Part shown: positions 16,833 to 26,800 of the stretch, piece after piece
How positions within the stretch are numbered: the stretch's first letter is position 1
Layout: every line of letters starts with the position of its first letter
Origin: Cryobacterium algoritolerans
GTDB lineage: Bacteria; Actinomycetota; Actinomycetes; Actinomycetales; Microbacteriaceae
DNA length: 64,000 nucleotides
Assembly: GCF_004402785.1 (NCBI RefSeq)
Contig: NZ_SOFP01000005.1
Span: forward strand, 30,158 to 94,157
Reading direction: 5' to 3'
Position numbers and translations under genes: made by a program
The notes under the pieces: generated by a model
What the model was told of the DNA's origin: nothing
Seen by the model: the letters and a program-made list of their open reading frames with translations, nothing else
The model's database searches: none

Positions 16833-16846
16833 CTCTTGAACAAGAG
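16833..16846. promoter_or_regulatory. Palindrome in the marP-like / DUF4192 divergent region
   Basis: CTCTTG and CAAGAG form a perfect inverted repeat around AA. It is 52 bases from the protease start and 124 bases from the DUF4192 start. It could be an operator; its TTGAAC core could also be a -35 element. Function is not established. Confidence 0.35.
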
Positions 16847-16969
16847 TACGGTGCCGCGGTGGTAACGCACCAACCGCGGGAGTCATCCACAGGCACTCGG
16901 GAGGTCGGGTTCTCCACCGACTGCATCGCCGGGGGATCGCCGCTGCGGGAAAAAGGCGAGGGTTACCGC

Positions 16970-18199
16970 ATGAACAATACAATCGTCAAGACCAAGCAGG
17001 CGCATGACTTCCTCGCGCTCGTGCCCCAGCTCGTCGGATTCCAGCCGGAACGGAGCATGGTCCTCGTGGCGTTCCGTGGCAACCGGACCTGCGGGGCCAT
17101 GCGCTTCAATCTGCCGGCGGCCGGCGCATCCCGCACACTGCTGCAGAGAATCGCGTCCACCCTGGTCGGCACACTGTGCCGGATTCCCGGGGTGGACGCT
17201 GTCGTGCCCGTCGTCTACACGGAGCTGACGTTCGCGTCGGCGGCCGGGCTGCCTGCGAAGCGATTCGCCGAGACCGTGTGTGCGCGGGCGGAACTCTCCG
17301 GCTTCCTGGTGCTCGACGCGCTCTGCGTCGCGCCGGACGGCTGGGGATCCTACCTTGACCCGTCCTGCCCGGCCGGTGGGCATCCGTTGGCGGATATCGC
17401 CGGATCGGAGGTGCAGCGGGCCATCCCGGCAGAGGCCCGCCGGCACCTGGCCAGCCTGCGCAGCCGCGCCGACCTGCCCCAGGTCGACCTCGCGGCCCGG
17501 GAGAGGATCGGCCGCCGGCTGGCTCGCTACCGAAAACTCGGTGGGAAGGCTGAGACCGTTCCGGAGCTGCTCGCCATGGTCGGCGACATCTTCGATCCCG
17601 TGGCCACGGCGGAGGCGGCCCTGGACTGGGATCCGGGCGTCCTCGATCCTGATGACGTGGCGGCCCTGCTCTTCCTCCTGCAGGGCCCCGCCTGCCGTGA
17701 CCAGATGATGCTGCAGTTCGCGTTCGGCGAGGCGGTCGGCGCACGCACCCACGCACTCAACCTGCGGTACGCGGCCATCCAGAGCGCCACTGGCGCGAGC
17801 ATGGACGACATCGTGCGGGGCGAGCGGCAGCGGAACGGCGACGACGAACCCGACGCGAAACAGACGAGCGACCTGATGCTCGGGCTGACGACCGAGCGGC
17901 CAGACCCCGATCGGATCGAACGGGCCGTGCGGCTGCTGCTGACCGTGGTCGCCCTGGCCCCTCGCAGCGCCAGGCCGGCCCCGTACTGCATGCTCGCCTG
18001 GTTGTCCTGGGCGATGGGTCGCGGTTCGGTGGCCGGCATCTTCATCGACCGCGCTCTGGCCGTCGACCCGCGCTACGGCATGGCAGACCTGCTGGACACG
18101 CTCATCTCTTCAGGGCACCTGCCGGACTGGGCGTTCGCTGTGCCGTTCGACGAGGAACGACGGCTTGGCGACGACGAGTCCGGCCGGAGCCTTAAATGA
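16970..18199 (+). CDS. DUF4192 family protein
   Basis: This 409-residue protein matches the actinobacterial DUF4192 family. The typical start KTKQAHDFLALVPQLVGFQP followed by ERSMVLVAFRGNR is visible at residues 7-40, then DAVVPVVYTELTF, and in the C-terminal half ALLFLLQGPACRDQMMLQFA and APYCMLAWLSWAMGRG, which form helical repeats resembling a TPR-like tail. The biochemical role is unknown. The ATG at 16970 is chosen over upstream codons because AGGCGAG precedes it and the family begins here. It ends 21 bases from the convergent aminotransferase. Confidence 0.85.
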   Translation: MNNTIVKTKQAHDFLALVPQLVGFQPERSMVLVAFRGNRTCGAMRFNLPAAGASRTLLQRIASTLVGTLCRIPGVDAVVPVVYTELTFASAAGLPAKRFAETVCARAELSGFLVLDALCVAPDGWGSYLDPSCPAGGHPLADIAGSEVQRAIPAEARRHLASLRSRADLPQVDLAARERIGRRLARYRKLGGKAETVPELLAMVGDIFDPVATAEAALDWDPGVLDPDDVAALLFLLQGPACRDQMMLQFAFGEAVGARTHALNLRYAAIQSATGASMDDIVRGERQRNGDDEPDAKQTSDLMLGLTTERPDPDRIERAVRLLLTVVALAPRSARPAPYCMLAWLSWAMGRGSVAGIFIDRALAVDPRYGMADLLDTLISSGHLPDWAFAVPFDEERRLGDDESGRSLK

Positions 18200-18200
18200 G

Positions 18201-18217
18201 GGCCGGCCTGCCCGGCC
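18201..18217. terminator. Small GC hairpin between convergent genes
   Basis: GGCCGG and CCGGCC pair around CCTGC in the 21-base gap between the DUF4192 gene and the aminotransferase. Short stem and no U-tract. Confidence 0.3.
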
Positions 18218-18220
18218 GGG

Positions 18221-19669
18221 CTAGAGGTACTTCGGCGCCTCCGACAACACCCCGTGCAGGATCTCGCCGATCTCGCGGAACTCGGCCGGTCCGATGGTCA
18301 GCGGGGGAGCGAGCTGCACCACCGGGTCGCCTCGGTCGTCGGCCCGGCAATACAGGCCGGCCTCGAACAGCGCCTTGGACAGGTAGCCGCGCAGCAGCCT
18401 CTCCGACTCGGCGTCGGTGAAGGTCTCCTTGGTGGCCTTGTCCTTGACCAGCTCGATGCCGAAGAAGTAGCCCTCGCCGCGCACATCGCCCACGATCGGC
18501 AGATCGAGGAGCTTCTCGAGCTCGGCACGGAAGACGGGCGAGTTCTCTCGCACGTTCTCGTTGAGCTTCTCCTCCTCGAAAATGTCAAGGTTGGCCAGTG
18601 CCACCGCCGAGGACACCGGGTGGCCGCCGAAAGTGTAGCCATGATAGAAAGTGGTGTCGCCGTGCTTGAACGGCTCGTAGATGCGGTCGCTCACGATGGT
18701 CGCGCCGATCGGCGAGTACCCGCTCGTCATGCCTTTGGCGCAGGTGATCATGTCTGGCTCGATCCCGAAGGTGGTGGAGGCGAACATGTTTCCGATCCGG
18801 CCGAAGGCGGTGATGACCTCGTCCGCGACGAGCAGTACGTCGTACTGGTCGCAGATTTCACGGACCCGCTTGAAATAGCCGGGGGGTGGCGGGAAGCATC
18901 CGCCCGAGTTCTGCACGGGCTCCAGGAACACGGCGGCGACCGTCTCCGGGCCCTCGAACTGGATCATTTCCTCGATCCGGTTTGCGGCCCAGAGGCCGAA
19001 CTTCTCCACGTCGTCGCCGAAGCCGGAGCCCATCTCGTCCGCGCGGTAGAAGTTGGTGTTCGGCACCCGGAAACCGCCGGGGGTGACCGGTTCGAACATT
19101 TCCTTCATGGCCGGGATCCCGGTGATTGCCAGGGCACCCTGCGGCGTGCCGTGGTAGGCGACGTTGCGGGAAATGACCTTGTGCTTGGTCGGCCGGCCCT
19201 GCAATTTCCAGTAGTACTTGGCCAGTTTGAAGGCGGTCTCGACCGCTTCGCCGCCACCGGTGGAGTAAAACACGCGGTTGAGGTCGCCGGGCGCGTAGGA
19301 CGCCAGTCGATCGGCCAATTCGATCGCGCTCGGGTGCGCGTAGGACCAGACCGGGAAGAAGGCCAGTTCCTCCGCCTGCCTGGCCGCTACCTCGGCGAGG
19401 CGCTTCCGGCCGTGGCCCGCATTCACGGTGAACAGGCCACTCAGACCGTCGATGTACTTCTTGCCGTGCGAGTCCCAGATGTGGTGGCCGAGGCCCTTCG
19501 TGATGATCGGTACCCCGGCGCCGGACTCCAGCACGGACTGGCGGGAGAAATGCATCCAGAGGTGGTCTTTCGCCTTCTGCTGCATCGCCGCGTTCTCGGC
19601 CGCTGTGAAGACGGGAGGCGATGCTTCGGCGGGCGCTGTTTCGATGGTGTCAGGCGCAGTGATAGTCAT
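18221..19669 (-). CDS. Class III aminotransferase (polyamine/omega-amino acid type)
   Basis: This 482-residue PLP enzyme belongs to aminotransferase class III, in the branch with putrescine- and omega-amino-acid:pyruvate aminotransferases (SpuC-like). It shows LWMHFSRQ near residue 37, the cofactor phosphate loop YSTGGGEAVETAFKLAKYY, NVAYHGTPQGALAITG, VFLEPVQNSGG, the PLP-contacting Asp in VLLVADEVITAFGR, and the Schiff-base Lys312 in CAKGMTSGYSP. Transfer of the terminal amino group of putrescine or a similar amine to pyruvate is likely but not proven. It is preceded by an Lrp-type regulator three bases upstream, so the two are cotranscribed from the regulator promoter. Confidence 0.88.
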   Translation of the reverse strand: MTITAPDTIETAPAEASPPVFTAAENAAMQQKAKDHLWMHFSRQSVLESGAGVPIITKGLGHHIWDSHGKKYIDGLSGLFTVNAGHGRKRLAEVAARQAEELAFFPVWSYAHPSAIELADRLASYAPGDLNRVFYSTGGGEAVETAFKLAKYYWKLQGRPTKHKVISRNVAYHGTPQGALAITGIPAMKEMFEPVTPGGFRVPNTNFYRADEMGSGFGDDVEKFGLWAANRIEEMIQFEGPETVAAVFLEPVQNSGGCFPPPPGYFKRVREICDQYDVLLVADEVITAFGRIGNMFASTTFGIEPDMITCAKGMTSGYSPIGATIVSDRIYEPFKHGDTTFYHGYTFGGHPVSSAVALANLDIFEEEKLNENVRENSPVFRAELEKLLDLPIVGDVRGEGYFFGIELVKDKATKETFTDAESERLLRGYLSKALFEAGLYCRADDRGDPVVQLAPPLTIGPAEFREIGEILHGVLSEAPKYL

Positions 19670-19672
19670 TTT

Positions 19673-20155
19673 TTACCGTGTTCCCCAGTTGTAGAGCTGT
19701 TTGTGGAGTTTGAGATAGACAAAGGTCTCGGTCGAGTTGACGCCCTCCAGGCCGCGGATCTGCGAGTTGAGCAGGGCGATGAGCTCGTCGTCGTCTTCGC
19801 AGACGACCTCGGCGAGGATGTCGAAGGAGCCGGCGGTGAGTACGACGTAATCGACGGCCGGGATGGCCGCCAGCTTGTCGGCCAGGATCCGGGTGTCGCC
19901 GCTGGCACGGATGCCGATCATGGCCTGGCGGTAGAAGCCCAGCTGCATCGGGTCGGTCACGGCCACCACCTGCATGACGCCGGCCTCGGTGAGTTTCTGC
20001 ACCCGCTGCCGCACCGCCGCTTCGCTCAGGCCGACTGCTTTCCCGATTTCCGCATACGAGCGTCGCCCGTCGACCTGCAGCTGCTCGATGATCTTCTTGG
20101 ACACCTCGTCCAGGTGGGTCGGCTTCGCTGCCGCACCGCGTCCGTTTCCGCTCAT
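19673..20155 (-). CDS. Lrp/AsnC family transcriptional regulator
   Basis: This 160-residue regulator has an N-terminal helix-turn-helix (LDEVSKKIIEQLQVDGRRSY, then IGKAVGLSEAAVRQRVQKL, residues 15-58) and a C-terminal RAM ligand-sensing domain (VVLTAGSFDILAEVVCEDDD near 105-124). Lrp proteins sense amino acids and assemble as octamers on promoters. It is the first gene of a two-gene unit with the aminotransferase, which it presumably controls. The ATG at 20155 follows a well-formed promoter whose -35 box lies in an inverted repeat, suggesting autoregulation. Confidence 0.92.
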   Translation of the reverse strand: MSGNGRGAAAKPTHLDEVSKKIIEQLQVDGRRSYAEIGKAVGLSEAAVRQRVQKLTEAGVMQVVAVTDPMQLGFYRQAMIGIRASGDTRILADKLAAIPAVDYVVLTAGSFDILAEVVCEDDDELIALLNSQIRGLEGVNSTETFVYLKLHKQLYNWGTR

Positions 20156-20161
20156 TCAGCG

Positions 20162-20190
20162 ATTATGCCAGTGAGATTGCCATTCGGCAA
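20162..20190 (-). promoter_or_regulatory. Promoter and overlapping operator of the lrp-like gene, leaderless
   Basis: Reading the minus strand, TTGCCG (20190-20185) and CATAAT (20167-20162) are 17 bases apart, and six bases later comes the ATG at 20155. No Shine-Dalgarno is present. The inverted repeat TTGCC-N4-GGCAA (20177-20190) covers the -35 box and is a candidate self-binding site for the regulator. Confidence 0.6.
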
Positions 20191-20296
20191 GGGATTCCGT
20201 AGCGAAAAGGGTGTAAAACTGCGGAATCCAGAGTTGAGTCCGGATTGCCAGTCGCCCTGCCGCCTTCGACAGGATGCCGGTCAAGGAGACGTGCCG

Positions 20297-20368
20297 GAGA
20301 ATGAGACGTGCCGGACACCGAGTCGGGTCCGAGAATGAGACGGGTCGGACACTGAGTCGGGTCCGACA
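20297..20368 (+). repeat. 34-bp tandem repeat upstream of the FHA/PP2C/kinase cluster
   Basis: A 34-base unit starting gagaatgagacg is repeated at 20297-20330 and 20331-20364, differing at only a few positions; a partial copy precedes it. Each unit contains the shorter element gagtcgggtcc. Within it GTCGGAC and GTCCGAC (20345-20368) can form a hairpin. It lies directly upstream of the FHA gene and could hold repeated binding sites. Confidence 0.65.
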
Positions 20369-20388
20369 CTGAACGGAAGGCCGGTTCC

Positions 20389-21426
20389 ATGGCACGTGTT
20401 GGGTACCTGGTGGCGCCGGGGGAAGAGGCCGAGTGGTCCTTCGTCGTCGGGCGCGCATTCCTGGCCGCCCTTCCGGCGGCCACTCCGGCCGTGGTCGTTG
20501 CCGCGCTGGATGCCCTCACCGGCGCACCGACAGTCGAGGCCGAGGCGCTCGTTGCGCTCCTGCCACTCGGCGGCGATCGCGCGGTCGACAGCTTCGCCGT
20601 GATCGTGCAGCGGGAGCCCACCGACGAGGACGGCGTGCCGGTGTCGGTGATAGTCCGGGGCGAGATCGCGGTCGACGTGTTTTCGGTGGGTGGGTCACGG
20701 CGCTTCGCGGCCGGCGACATCCGCCCGTGGTTGCTGGCCGATTTTCGGGCCGTGACCGGCCTCGTGATAGGCGGCCCGGCGCGCGCAGTCGTGCCGGCCG
20801 GGCTGCTCGACTCCGGACGACCGTTTCTCGGCGGCACCGTCTCGGCGAGCCGCCTGTTCTGGACGCTCGTGGATCAGCCCGAGAGCATGGAGGCGACGAT
20901 CATCCGGGCCCCGCGCCCTCCGGCCGTCGACGCGGACACCGTGCTCCGCCTGCCGAGGATGCAGGAGGACACGGTGATCCTGCCGCCTCAGGGCTCCCGG
21001 CGGCGGCGGCCTGCGCCCGTTCCGGCCGAAGCGGCCGCCGAGGCAGGACAGGCAGGACGGGCGGGCGCTCCCGAGCGCGCGTTTTATGGACTGCGACTGC
21101 CGGACAGAACGGAGGTGAGGCTCGACACGGCGTGCCGGCTGGGCCGGCACCCGCGTCCGGCCCGGGTGGCCGAAGTGCCGCCGCCGCGGCTGTTCGAGAT
21201 TGCTTCGCCGACGTCGGGCGTGTCAGGAACTCATCTCGACATCCGCCAGGTCGGCGACTCGGTGGTGGTCACCGACCTCGGATCCACGAACGGCACCATC
21301 GTCACGCTTGCCGGCCGACGCCCGCAACGGCTGGGTTCCGGGCAGTCCCTCGCCGTGCTCCCCGGTACGAGACTGGACATCGGGGACGGTAATATCATCG
21401 AGATCCTCCCCGCGAGCGGCGACTAG
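20389..21426 (+). CDS. FHA domain-containing protein
   Basis: This 345-residue cytoplasmic protein has a C-terminal FHA domain (about residues 240-342), a phosphothreonine-binding module: LGRHPRP, SGVSGTHLDIRQ (the Ser/His positions contacting the phosphate) and DLGSTNGTIVTL (the Asn loop). The first 180 residues are an Ala/Val-rich alpha/beta region that I do not recognise, followed by a Pro/Arg-rich linker with the Thr-containing EDTVILPPQG. It is the first gene of the phospho-signalling cluster, 40 bases before the PP2C phosphatase. It probably reads out phosphorylation by the downstream kinase. Confidence 0.85.
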   Translation: MARVGYLVAPGEEAEWSFVVGRAFLAALPAATPAVVVAALDALTGAPTVEAEALVALLPLGGDRAVDSFAVIVQREPTDEDGVPVSVIVRGEIAVDVFSVGGSRRFAAGDIRPWLLADFRAVTGLVIGGPARAVVPAGLLDSGRPFLGGTVSASRLFWTLVDQPESMEATIIRAPRPPAVDADTVLRLPRMQEDTVILPPQGSRRRRPAPVPAEAAAEAGQAGRAGAPERAFYGLRLPDRTEVRLDTACRLGRHPRPARVAEVPPPRLFEIASPTSGVSGTHLDIRQVGDSVVVTDLGSTNGTIVTLAGRRPQRLGSGQSLAVLPGTRLDIGDGNIIEILPASGD

Positions 21427-21466
21427 CCGGCTGCGTGTCCACGCTCCAATTTTGGAAGGCACAATC

Positions 21467-22285
21467 GTGACCAAGATTGGTCAAGGCTCCACCGGCTTCA
21501 CGCTCGAGCTCCCGTCGGTGCACAGGACGGTCACGCTGGCCTGGGCGGCGATGACCGACACCGGGCACCGTCGGGAGGTCAACGAGGACAGCCTGCTCTC
21601 CGAGCCGCCGATCTTCGCCGTCGCCGACGGCATGGGCGGACACTCGGCCGGCGACGTCGCCAGTGCCGCGGTCGTCACCCGGTTGGCCGAATTCGCCGGG
21701 CGCGACCACCTCGATCCCGAAGCGATCAACGGGGCGCTCAGCCTCGCCGTCGCCGACATGGCAACGGGCGAAGGCGTCACCGACCTCGGGACCGGCACGA
21801 CGGTGACCGGAGCCGCTGTCGCTGTCGTCTCCGGCGCGCCCCAGTGGATCGTCTTCAACATCGGCGATTCCCGGGTCTACCAGCTCACCTCCGGAGTTCT
21901 CGAACAGGTCACCACCGACCACTCCGTGGTGCAGGAACTCGTCGACGCCGGGCGCATCACCCGCGATGAAGCGGACGTGCACCCGCACGGCAACATCATC
22001 ACCCGGGCCGTAGGATTCCACGAGCCGCCGATTCCCGACTACCGGGTACTCCCGATCCAGCCGGGCATGCGGCTGCTGGTCTGCTCCGACGGCCTCACCA
22101 AGGAACTCACGGCGTACGGCATCCGTCATTTTCTGATCTCCAACCCTCGGGCAGCCGACGCGGCGAAGTCCCTCGTCGACGCCGCACTCGAGAACGGCGG
22201 GCGTGACAACGTCACCGTGATCGTGCTGGACGTGCTCGATGTCGGGGACCTCTCACCTTCAGCCGTACCCCCAGAGTTGGGGTAG
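21467..22285 (+). CDS. PP2C-family serine/threonine phosphatase
   Basis: The 272-residue product is a metal-dependent PPM/PP2C phosphatase. Conserved motifs are DTGHRREVNEDS (Glu40, Asp41), VADGMGGHSAGDVAS (Asp54 and Gly55, metal ligands), GTGTTVTGAAVAVV, NIGDSRVYQL, TDHSVVQELVDAGRI, LLVCSDGLTKELT (metal Asp) and GGRDNVTVIVLDV (last metal Asp). No membrane segment is present. The GTG at 21467 is selected because GGAAGG lies seven bases upstream; the frame stays open into the previous gene. It most likely reverses phosphorylation by the neighbouring kinase. Confidence 0.92.
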   Translation: MTKIGQGSTGFTLELPSVHRTVTLAWAAMTDTGHRREVNEDSLLSEPPIFAVADGMGGHSAGDVASAAVVTRLAEFAGRDHLDPEAINGALSLAVADMATGEGVTDLGTGTTVTGAAVAVVSGAPQWIVFNIGDSRVYQLTSGVLEQVTTDHSVVQELVDAGRITRDEADVHPHGNIITRAVGFHEPPIPDYRVLPIQPGMRLLVCSDGLTKELTAYGIRHFLISNPRAADAAKSLVDAALENGGRDNVTVIVLDVLDVGDLSPSAVPPELG

Positions 22286-22400
22286 TCGCTTCCGGCTGTG
22301 CGGCCTGACCGTTGCCTAGACTTATCAGACGCTCGTCGTTTACCCGTTCGGCCCGCGTTCACCGCACGCTCGACACGCACCGTTACACGGGGAGGCGAAC

Positions 22401-23822
22401 ATGGCTCGACGATTGCCCTCGACGCCCCCGAATCTCCCGGGGTTCTCCTACCTCAGGGTGCTCGGATCCGGTGGCTTCGCCGACGTGTTCCTGTACGAGC
22501 AGAACATGCCCAGGCGCCAGGTGGCCGTCAAGGTGCTGCTCGCTGAAATCGTGAACGACCACGTGCGCCAGCTGTTCCAGGCCGAGGCCAACCTGATGGC
22601 GCAGCTCAGCTCGCACCCGTCGATCCTGACGGTGTTCCAGGCCAGTGTGTCCGCCGACGGCCGGCCGTACCTGGTGATGGAGTACTGCTCCTCCACGCTC
22701 AGCCAACGCTTCCGGGTCGAAGCCCTCCCGGTGCCCGAGGTGCTGCGGATCGGTATCAAGGTCGCCAGCGCAGTGGAGACCGCCCACCAGAGCGGGGTGC
22801 TGCACCGGGACCTGAAACCGTCGAACATCCTGGTCACGGCTTACGGTCATCCTGTCCTGTCTGACTTCGGAATCGCGGCCACCCTCGGCGAGGTGGAGAA
22901 CTCCGAAGCAATCGGCCTGTCGATCCCGTGGTCTGCCCCCGAGGTGCTCCTCGACGAGGTTTCCGGCTCGATCGCCTCCGAGGTGTGGTCGCTGGGTGCG
23001 ACCCTGTACTCTCTGCTGGCCGGACGGTCGCCGTTCGAACTGCCGGGCGAGGAGAACAGTTCAGCCCAGATCATGGCCAGGATCAACAAGGCCAGGATTC
23101 CGGCTCTGGATCGGGCGGATGTGCCGGCCCGGCTCGAACTCATCCTCGCGAAGACCATGTCCCGGCGGCCGGAACTGCGGCAGCGCAGCGTGCTCGAGCT
23201 CATCCGCGAGTTGCAATCGGTTGAAGCGGAACTCGGCCTGGCGCAGACCCCGCTCGAGGTGGTGATGGACGGATGGGCGACGGACACCGTCGCCGACCAG
23301 TCCGACAAGACCCGGATCACCGGTGTGAACTCGGTCGACGCCTACGCCGGCCGGCGCCGGCGCCGCAGGCCCGAGGCATCGAAGAGCTTGCCGCGTTCGG
23401 CGACCCGGCCGCCCAGCCTGACCGGCGGCGAGTCCGTGACGACCGCACACCGACCCCGGCGGCGAAGCCTCACCCTCTGGGCGCTCATCGCGGCCGCGGT
23501 GATCATCGTCGGCCTCGCGGGCACCTCGGCGACGATCCTCGTGCGCCAGGTCGGCTCCGGCATCCCCACGGTCAGCGACGTGTCTGGCGAGCTCCGCAAC
23601 GGCACGGTGCGCTTCAGCTGGGCCGACCCCGGGGTGAGGGACGGTGACAGCTACGTCGTGGCACTGCGCACCGGCGAGAGCAGCATCCAGCGCGGAACGG
23701 AATTCAGTGTCGACCCCAAGGGGCAGCCGCGGGTCTGCGTGACCGTGACCGTCAACCGCGACGGAAAAGGCGGGACGCCCAGCGGGGAGAAGTGCGTCGA
23801 CACCGCCGGTGAGGGCCCATGA
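22401..23822 (+). CDS. Membrane-anchored serine/threonine protein kinase with FN3-like extracellular domain
   Basis: Residues 14-275 form a Hanks-type kinase: Gly-rich loop LGSGGFADVFL, Lys44 (VAVKVLL), catalytic Asp137 (HRDLKPSN), Asp155 of DFG (LSDFGIAATLG) and the APE motif (PWSAPEVLLDE). A basic, Ser/Thr-rich juxtamembrane stretch (YAGRRRRRRPEASKS) leads to a membrane helix at about 357-379. The extracellular 90 residues read SGELRNGTVRFSWADPG and CVTVTVNRDGKG, a single FN3-like domain. GGGGAGG precedes the ATG. The stop overlaps the ATG of the giant surface protein, which also carries FN3 repeats, so kinase and surface protein are made together and may sense the same ligand. That link is inference. 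Confidence 0.92.
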   Translation: MARRLPSTPPNLPGFSYLRVLGSGGFADVFLYEQNMPRRQVAVKVLLAEIVNDHVRQLFQAEANLMAQLSSHPSILTVFQASVSADGRPYLVMEYCSSTLSQRFRVEALPVPEVLRIGIKVASAVETAHQSGVLHRDLKPSNILVTAYGHPVLSDFGIAATLGEVENSEAIGLSIPWSAPEVLLDEVSGSIASEVWSLGATLYSLLAGRSPFELPGEENSSAQIMARINKARIPALDRADVPARLELILAKTMSRRPELRQRSVLELIRELQSVEAELGLAQTPLEVVMDGWATDTVADQSDKTRITGVNSVDAYAGRRRRRRPEASKSLPRSATRPPSLTGGESVTTAHRPRRRSLTLWALIAAAVIIVGLAGTSATILVRQVGSGIPTVSDVSGELRNGTVRFSWADPGVRDGDSYVVALRTGESSIQRGTEFSVDPKGQPRVCVTVTVNRDGKGGTPSGEKCVDTAGEGP

Positions 23823-26800
23823 TCCGCCGGTGGCTCTCCGCCCACCGGACGCTGTTCACCACGACGCTGGCCGGCACCGTCATCGTAGCGGTCATTGCCA
23901 CCGTGGCGATTGTGTCGGGCGGCTACACCGCCCAGCGGCTCGATCTCGGCGATGCCGCAGTCTGGGTGACGAACGAGGCCCGCCAGGTGGTCGGACGAGC
24001 CAACACGGCCGTCTTCGAACTCAACACGGTCGTCGAAGCAGGGAGCTCCCGACTCGACGTCGTGCAGCAGGGAGCCACCGTCCTGGTGCTCGACCGTGGC
24101 AGCAACTCCGTCGACATCATCGACCCGGCAACGGCGAAGGTCACGAAGAGCGTGGCACTTCCGCCCAAGGCGCCGGGCATCTTCCTCGCCGGCGATCGTG
24201 CCGTCGTCGTCTCGAACGGCGACGTCTGGAATCTGGCGGCCGACCGGCTCGCCGGCTTCGACAGCACCGCCCCACCGGCGCTTGCCTTCGGCGCCGGGTC
24301 CGTGGTCAGCATGGACGCCGACGGGATGCTGTCTGCGTTCACACCGGCAACCGGCTCCCTGTCGCTCGTCGATCCGACCTACCCCGACTCGATCTCGTCC
24401 GCCGTGACTATGTCCGCGGGCGGTCCCGAAGACAGCTACCAGCTGACCAGTGTCGGCGGCCAGTGGGCGCTGTTCAACGCGTCGACCCGGCACCTGTTCC
24501 TCCCCGGCGGCGAGGTCGACCTCTCACGGGACATTCGTGCCGGTGACGGACCGCTGTTGCAGGAGCCCAGCGTTCGCGGGGACCGGGTACTGGTCGCGCA
24601 CCGCGGCGGCCTCGAGGCGGTTCCCCTGGCCGGGGGACGCCCGTCGACGTTGGTCAGCGGACGGGCCGGACCGGCCGTCGCCCCGGCCTCGGACGCCGAC
24701 TGCTCCTATGCAGCATGGGGAGACGGCACCGTATGGCGCGATTGCGCCGGCGACCCGGCGAACGGCAGGTCCAAGACCCTCACCGGCCTCGCGGGCGACG
24801 CCCGGCTCGCCTTCCGCCGGAACGGCACGGGGATGGTGCTCAACGACGCGCTCAACGGGGGATCCTGGGCTGTGCAGCGCGGGAATGAGCTCATCGACAA
24901 CTGGGCCGAGCTGATCGACACCAACAGGGACCAGCAGAGGGTTGTGGAGAACAACAACGACACCCCGCCGGAGTTCGACAAGGCGCAGGTCCCTCCGGTC
25001 GCCGTCGACGACGATTTCGGCGCGCGACCGGGGCGCACCGTGATCCTGCCCGTGCTGCTGAACGATTTCGACCCGAACGGCGATGTCCTGGTGATCGACT
25101 CACTCACCACCCTCCCATCCGGGACCGGCCGACTCGACCTGATCGGGAACACCCAGCAGGTGGAATTGACGCTGGCACCGACCGCGACGGGCACGGTGAG
25201 CTTCGGTTACACCATCAATGACGGCCGGGGCGGCAAAGCCTCGGCAACGGTCACGGTCACCGTCCGAGGTCCGGAGGAGAACTCCGCCCCGGTGCAGGCG
25301 CGCGGCACTCACACGACGGTGAGGTCCGGCGGCCGGGTGACCAGCCAGGTGCTCGGCGACTGGGTCGACCCGGACGGCGACCCGATCTACCTGACCGAGG
25401 CGACCGCGATCGCGCCGGACCAGATCAGCTTCACCCCCGGCGGCGCCGTCGTCTACACGGATGCCGGCGGCGGCTCTGACGCGAAGTCCATCCGCCTCAG
25501 TGTGTCCGACGGCCGGGCGAGCGGCAGCGGGACGCTCTCGGTGGCGGTCCGTCCATCCGGATCGGTGCCGATCGTCGCCGAGGCCTTCGTCGTGCTCGCC
25601 ACGGCCGGCGCCGAGGTGACGGTGTCTCCGCTCGAGCATGTCCGCGGCGGATCGGCGCCCCTCCGGCTCAGCAGCGTGCCGGCGAAACCGGATGTGACCA
25701 TCACCCCGGACTTCGACGGCGGACGCTTCCGTTTCGCCAGCAACGCGGTTGGAGTGCACGAGATCGAATACGCGGTGACGGACGGGGCGCTCACTGCGAC
25801 CGGTCGCATCCGCGTCAACGTGTCTGCGGCACCCGACGTCAACAGCACACCCATCACCGTTCCGCACACGACGTTCCTGCGCGGCCAGCAAGCCACCCTC
25901 GTGGACGTGCTCGCGACCGATATCGACCCGGCCGGTGGCGTACTACTGGTCACCGGCACAACGAACGTGACGCCCGCCAGCGGGCTGAGGGTCGAGATCC
26001 TCGACCAGCGCATCATCCGGGTGACGCTCACGAAGCCCCTCGAGAACGGCTCGGTCGCGTTCGGCTACCGGATCAGCAATGGTCTGGCCGACGCCGAGGG
26101 AACGGTGACGGTGATCGAGATCCCGCCACCAGCCCGGAAGCAGGCCCCCCTCGCCGTGACCGACACTGTCTCCGTGCGGGTCGGAGATGCCATCGACGTG
26201 CCGGTCCTGGCGAACGATGAACACCCCGATGGCGACACCCTCACACTCGATCCCACTCTTGCCACCGGGCTCCCGGCCGGAGCGGGCCTGCTCTTCGCCT
26301 CGGGCACCGTGCTGCGCTACCTTGCCCCGAACTCGACCGGCAACTTCACCGCGGTCTACCGGGTGAACGCGCCGGACGGCCAGTTCGCCAACGCCGAGGT
26401 GCGCATTTCGGTGCGGGAAGCCGACTCCAAGTCGAACAATCCGCCCGTGCCGAAGTCGGTGACCGCGCGAGTGCTCGCCGGCGACACCGTGCGGATCCCC
26501 ATCCCGCTGTCGGGAATTGACCCCGACGGCGACTCGGTGCAGCTGGTCGGCCAGGAGACCAACCCGAACAAGGGCTCGGTGACGATCGGAAGCTCCGACT
26601 CGATCAACTACACCGCGGGGGAGTATTCGACCGGCACGGACACCTTCACCTACTCGGTCGTCGATGCACTGGGCGCCCGCGCCGTCGGCACCGTGCGGGT
26701 GGGAATCAGCCCGCGGCTGGACGGCGCCCGCAACCCGGTCGCCGCGCCGGATGAGGTCATCGTGCGCCCGGGCAGCACGGTCAGGGTACGCGTGCTCGGG

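Noticed and set aside
18254..20338. A 694-codon plus-strand frame opposite the aminotransferase and lrp genes
   Set aside because: It is an antisense shadow of two conserved genes and carries no motif of its own.
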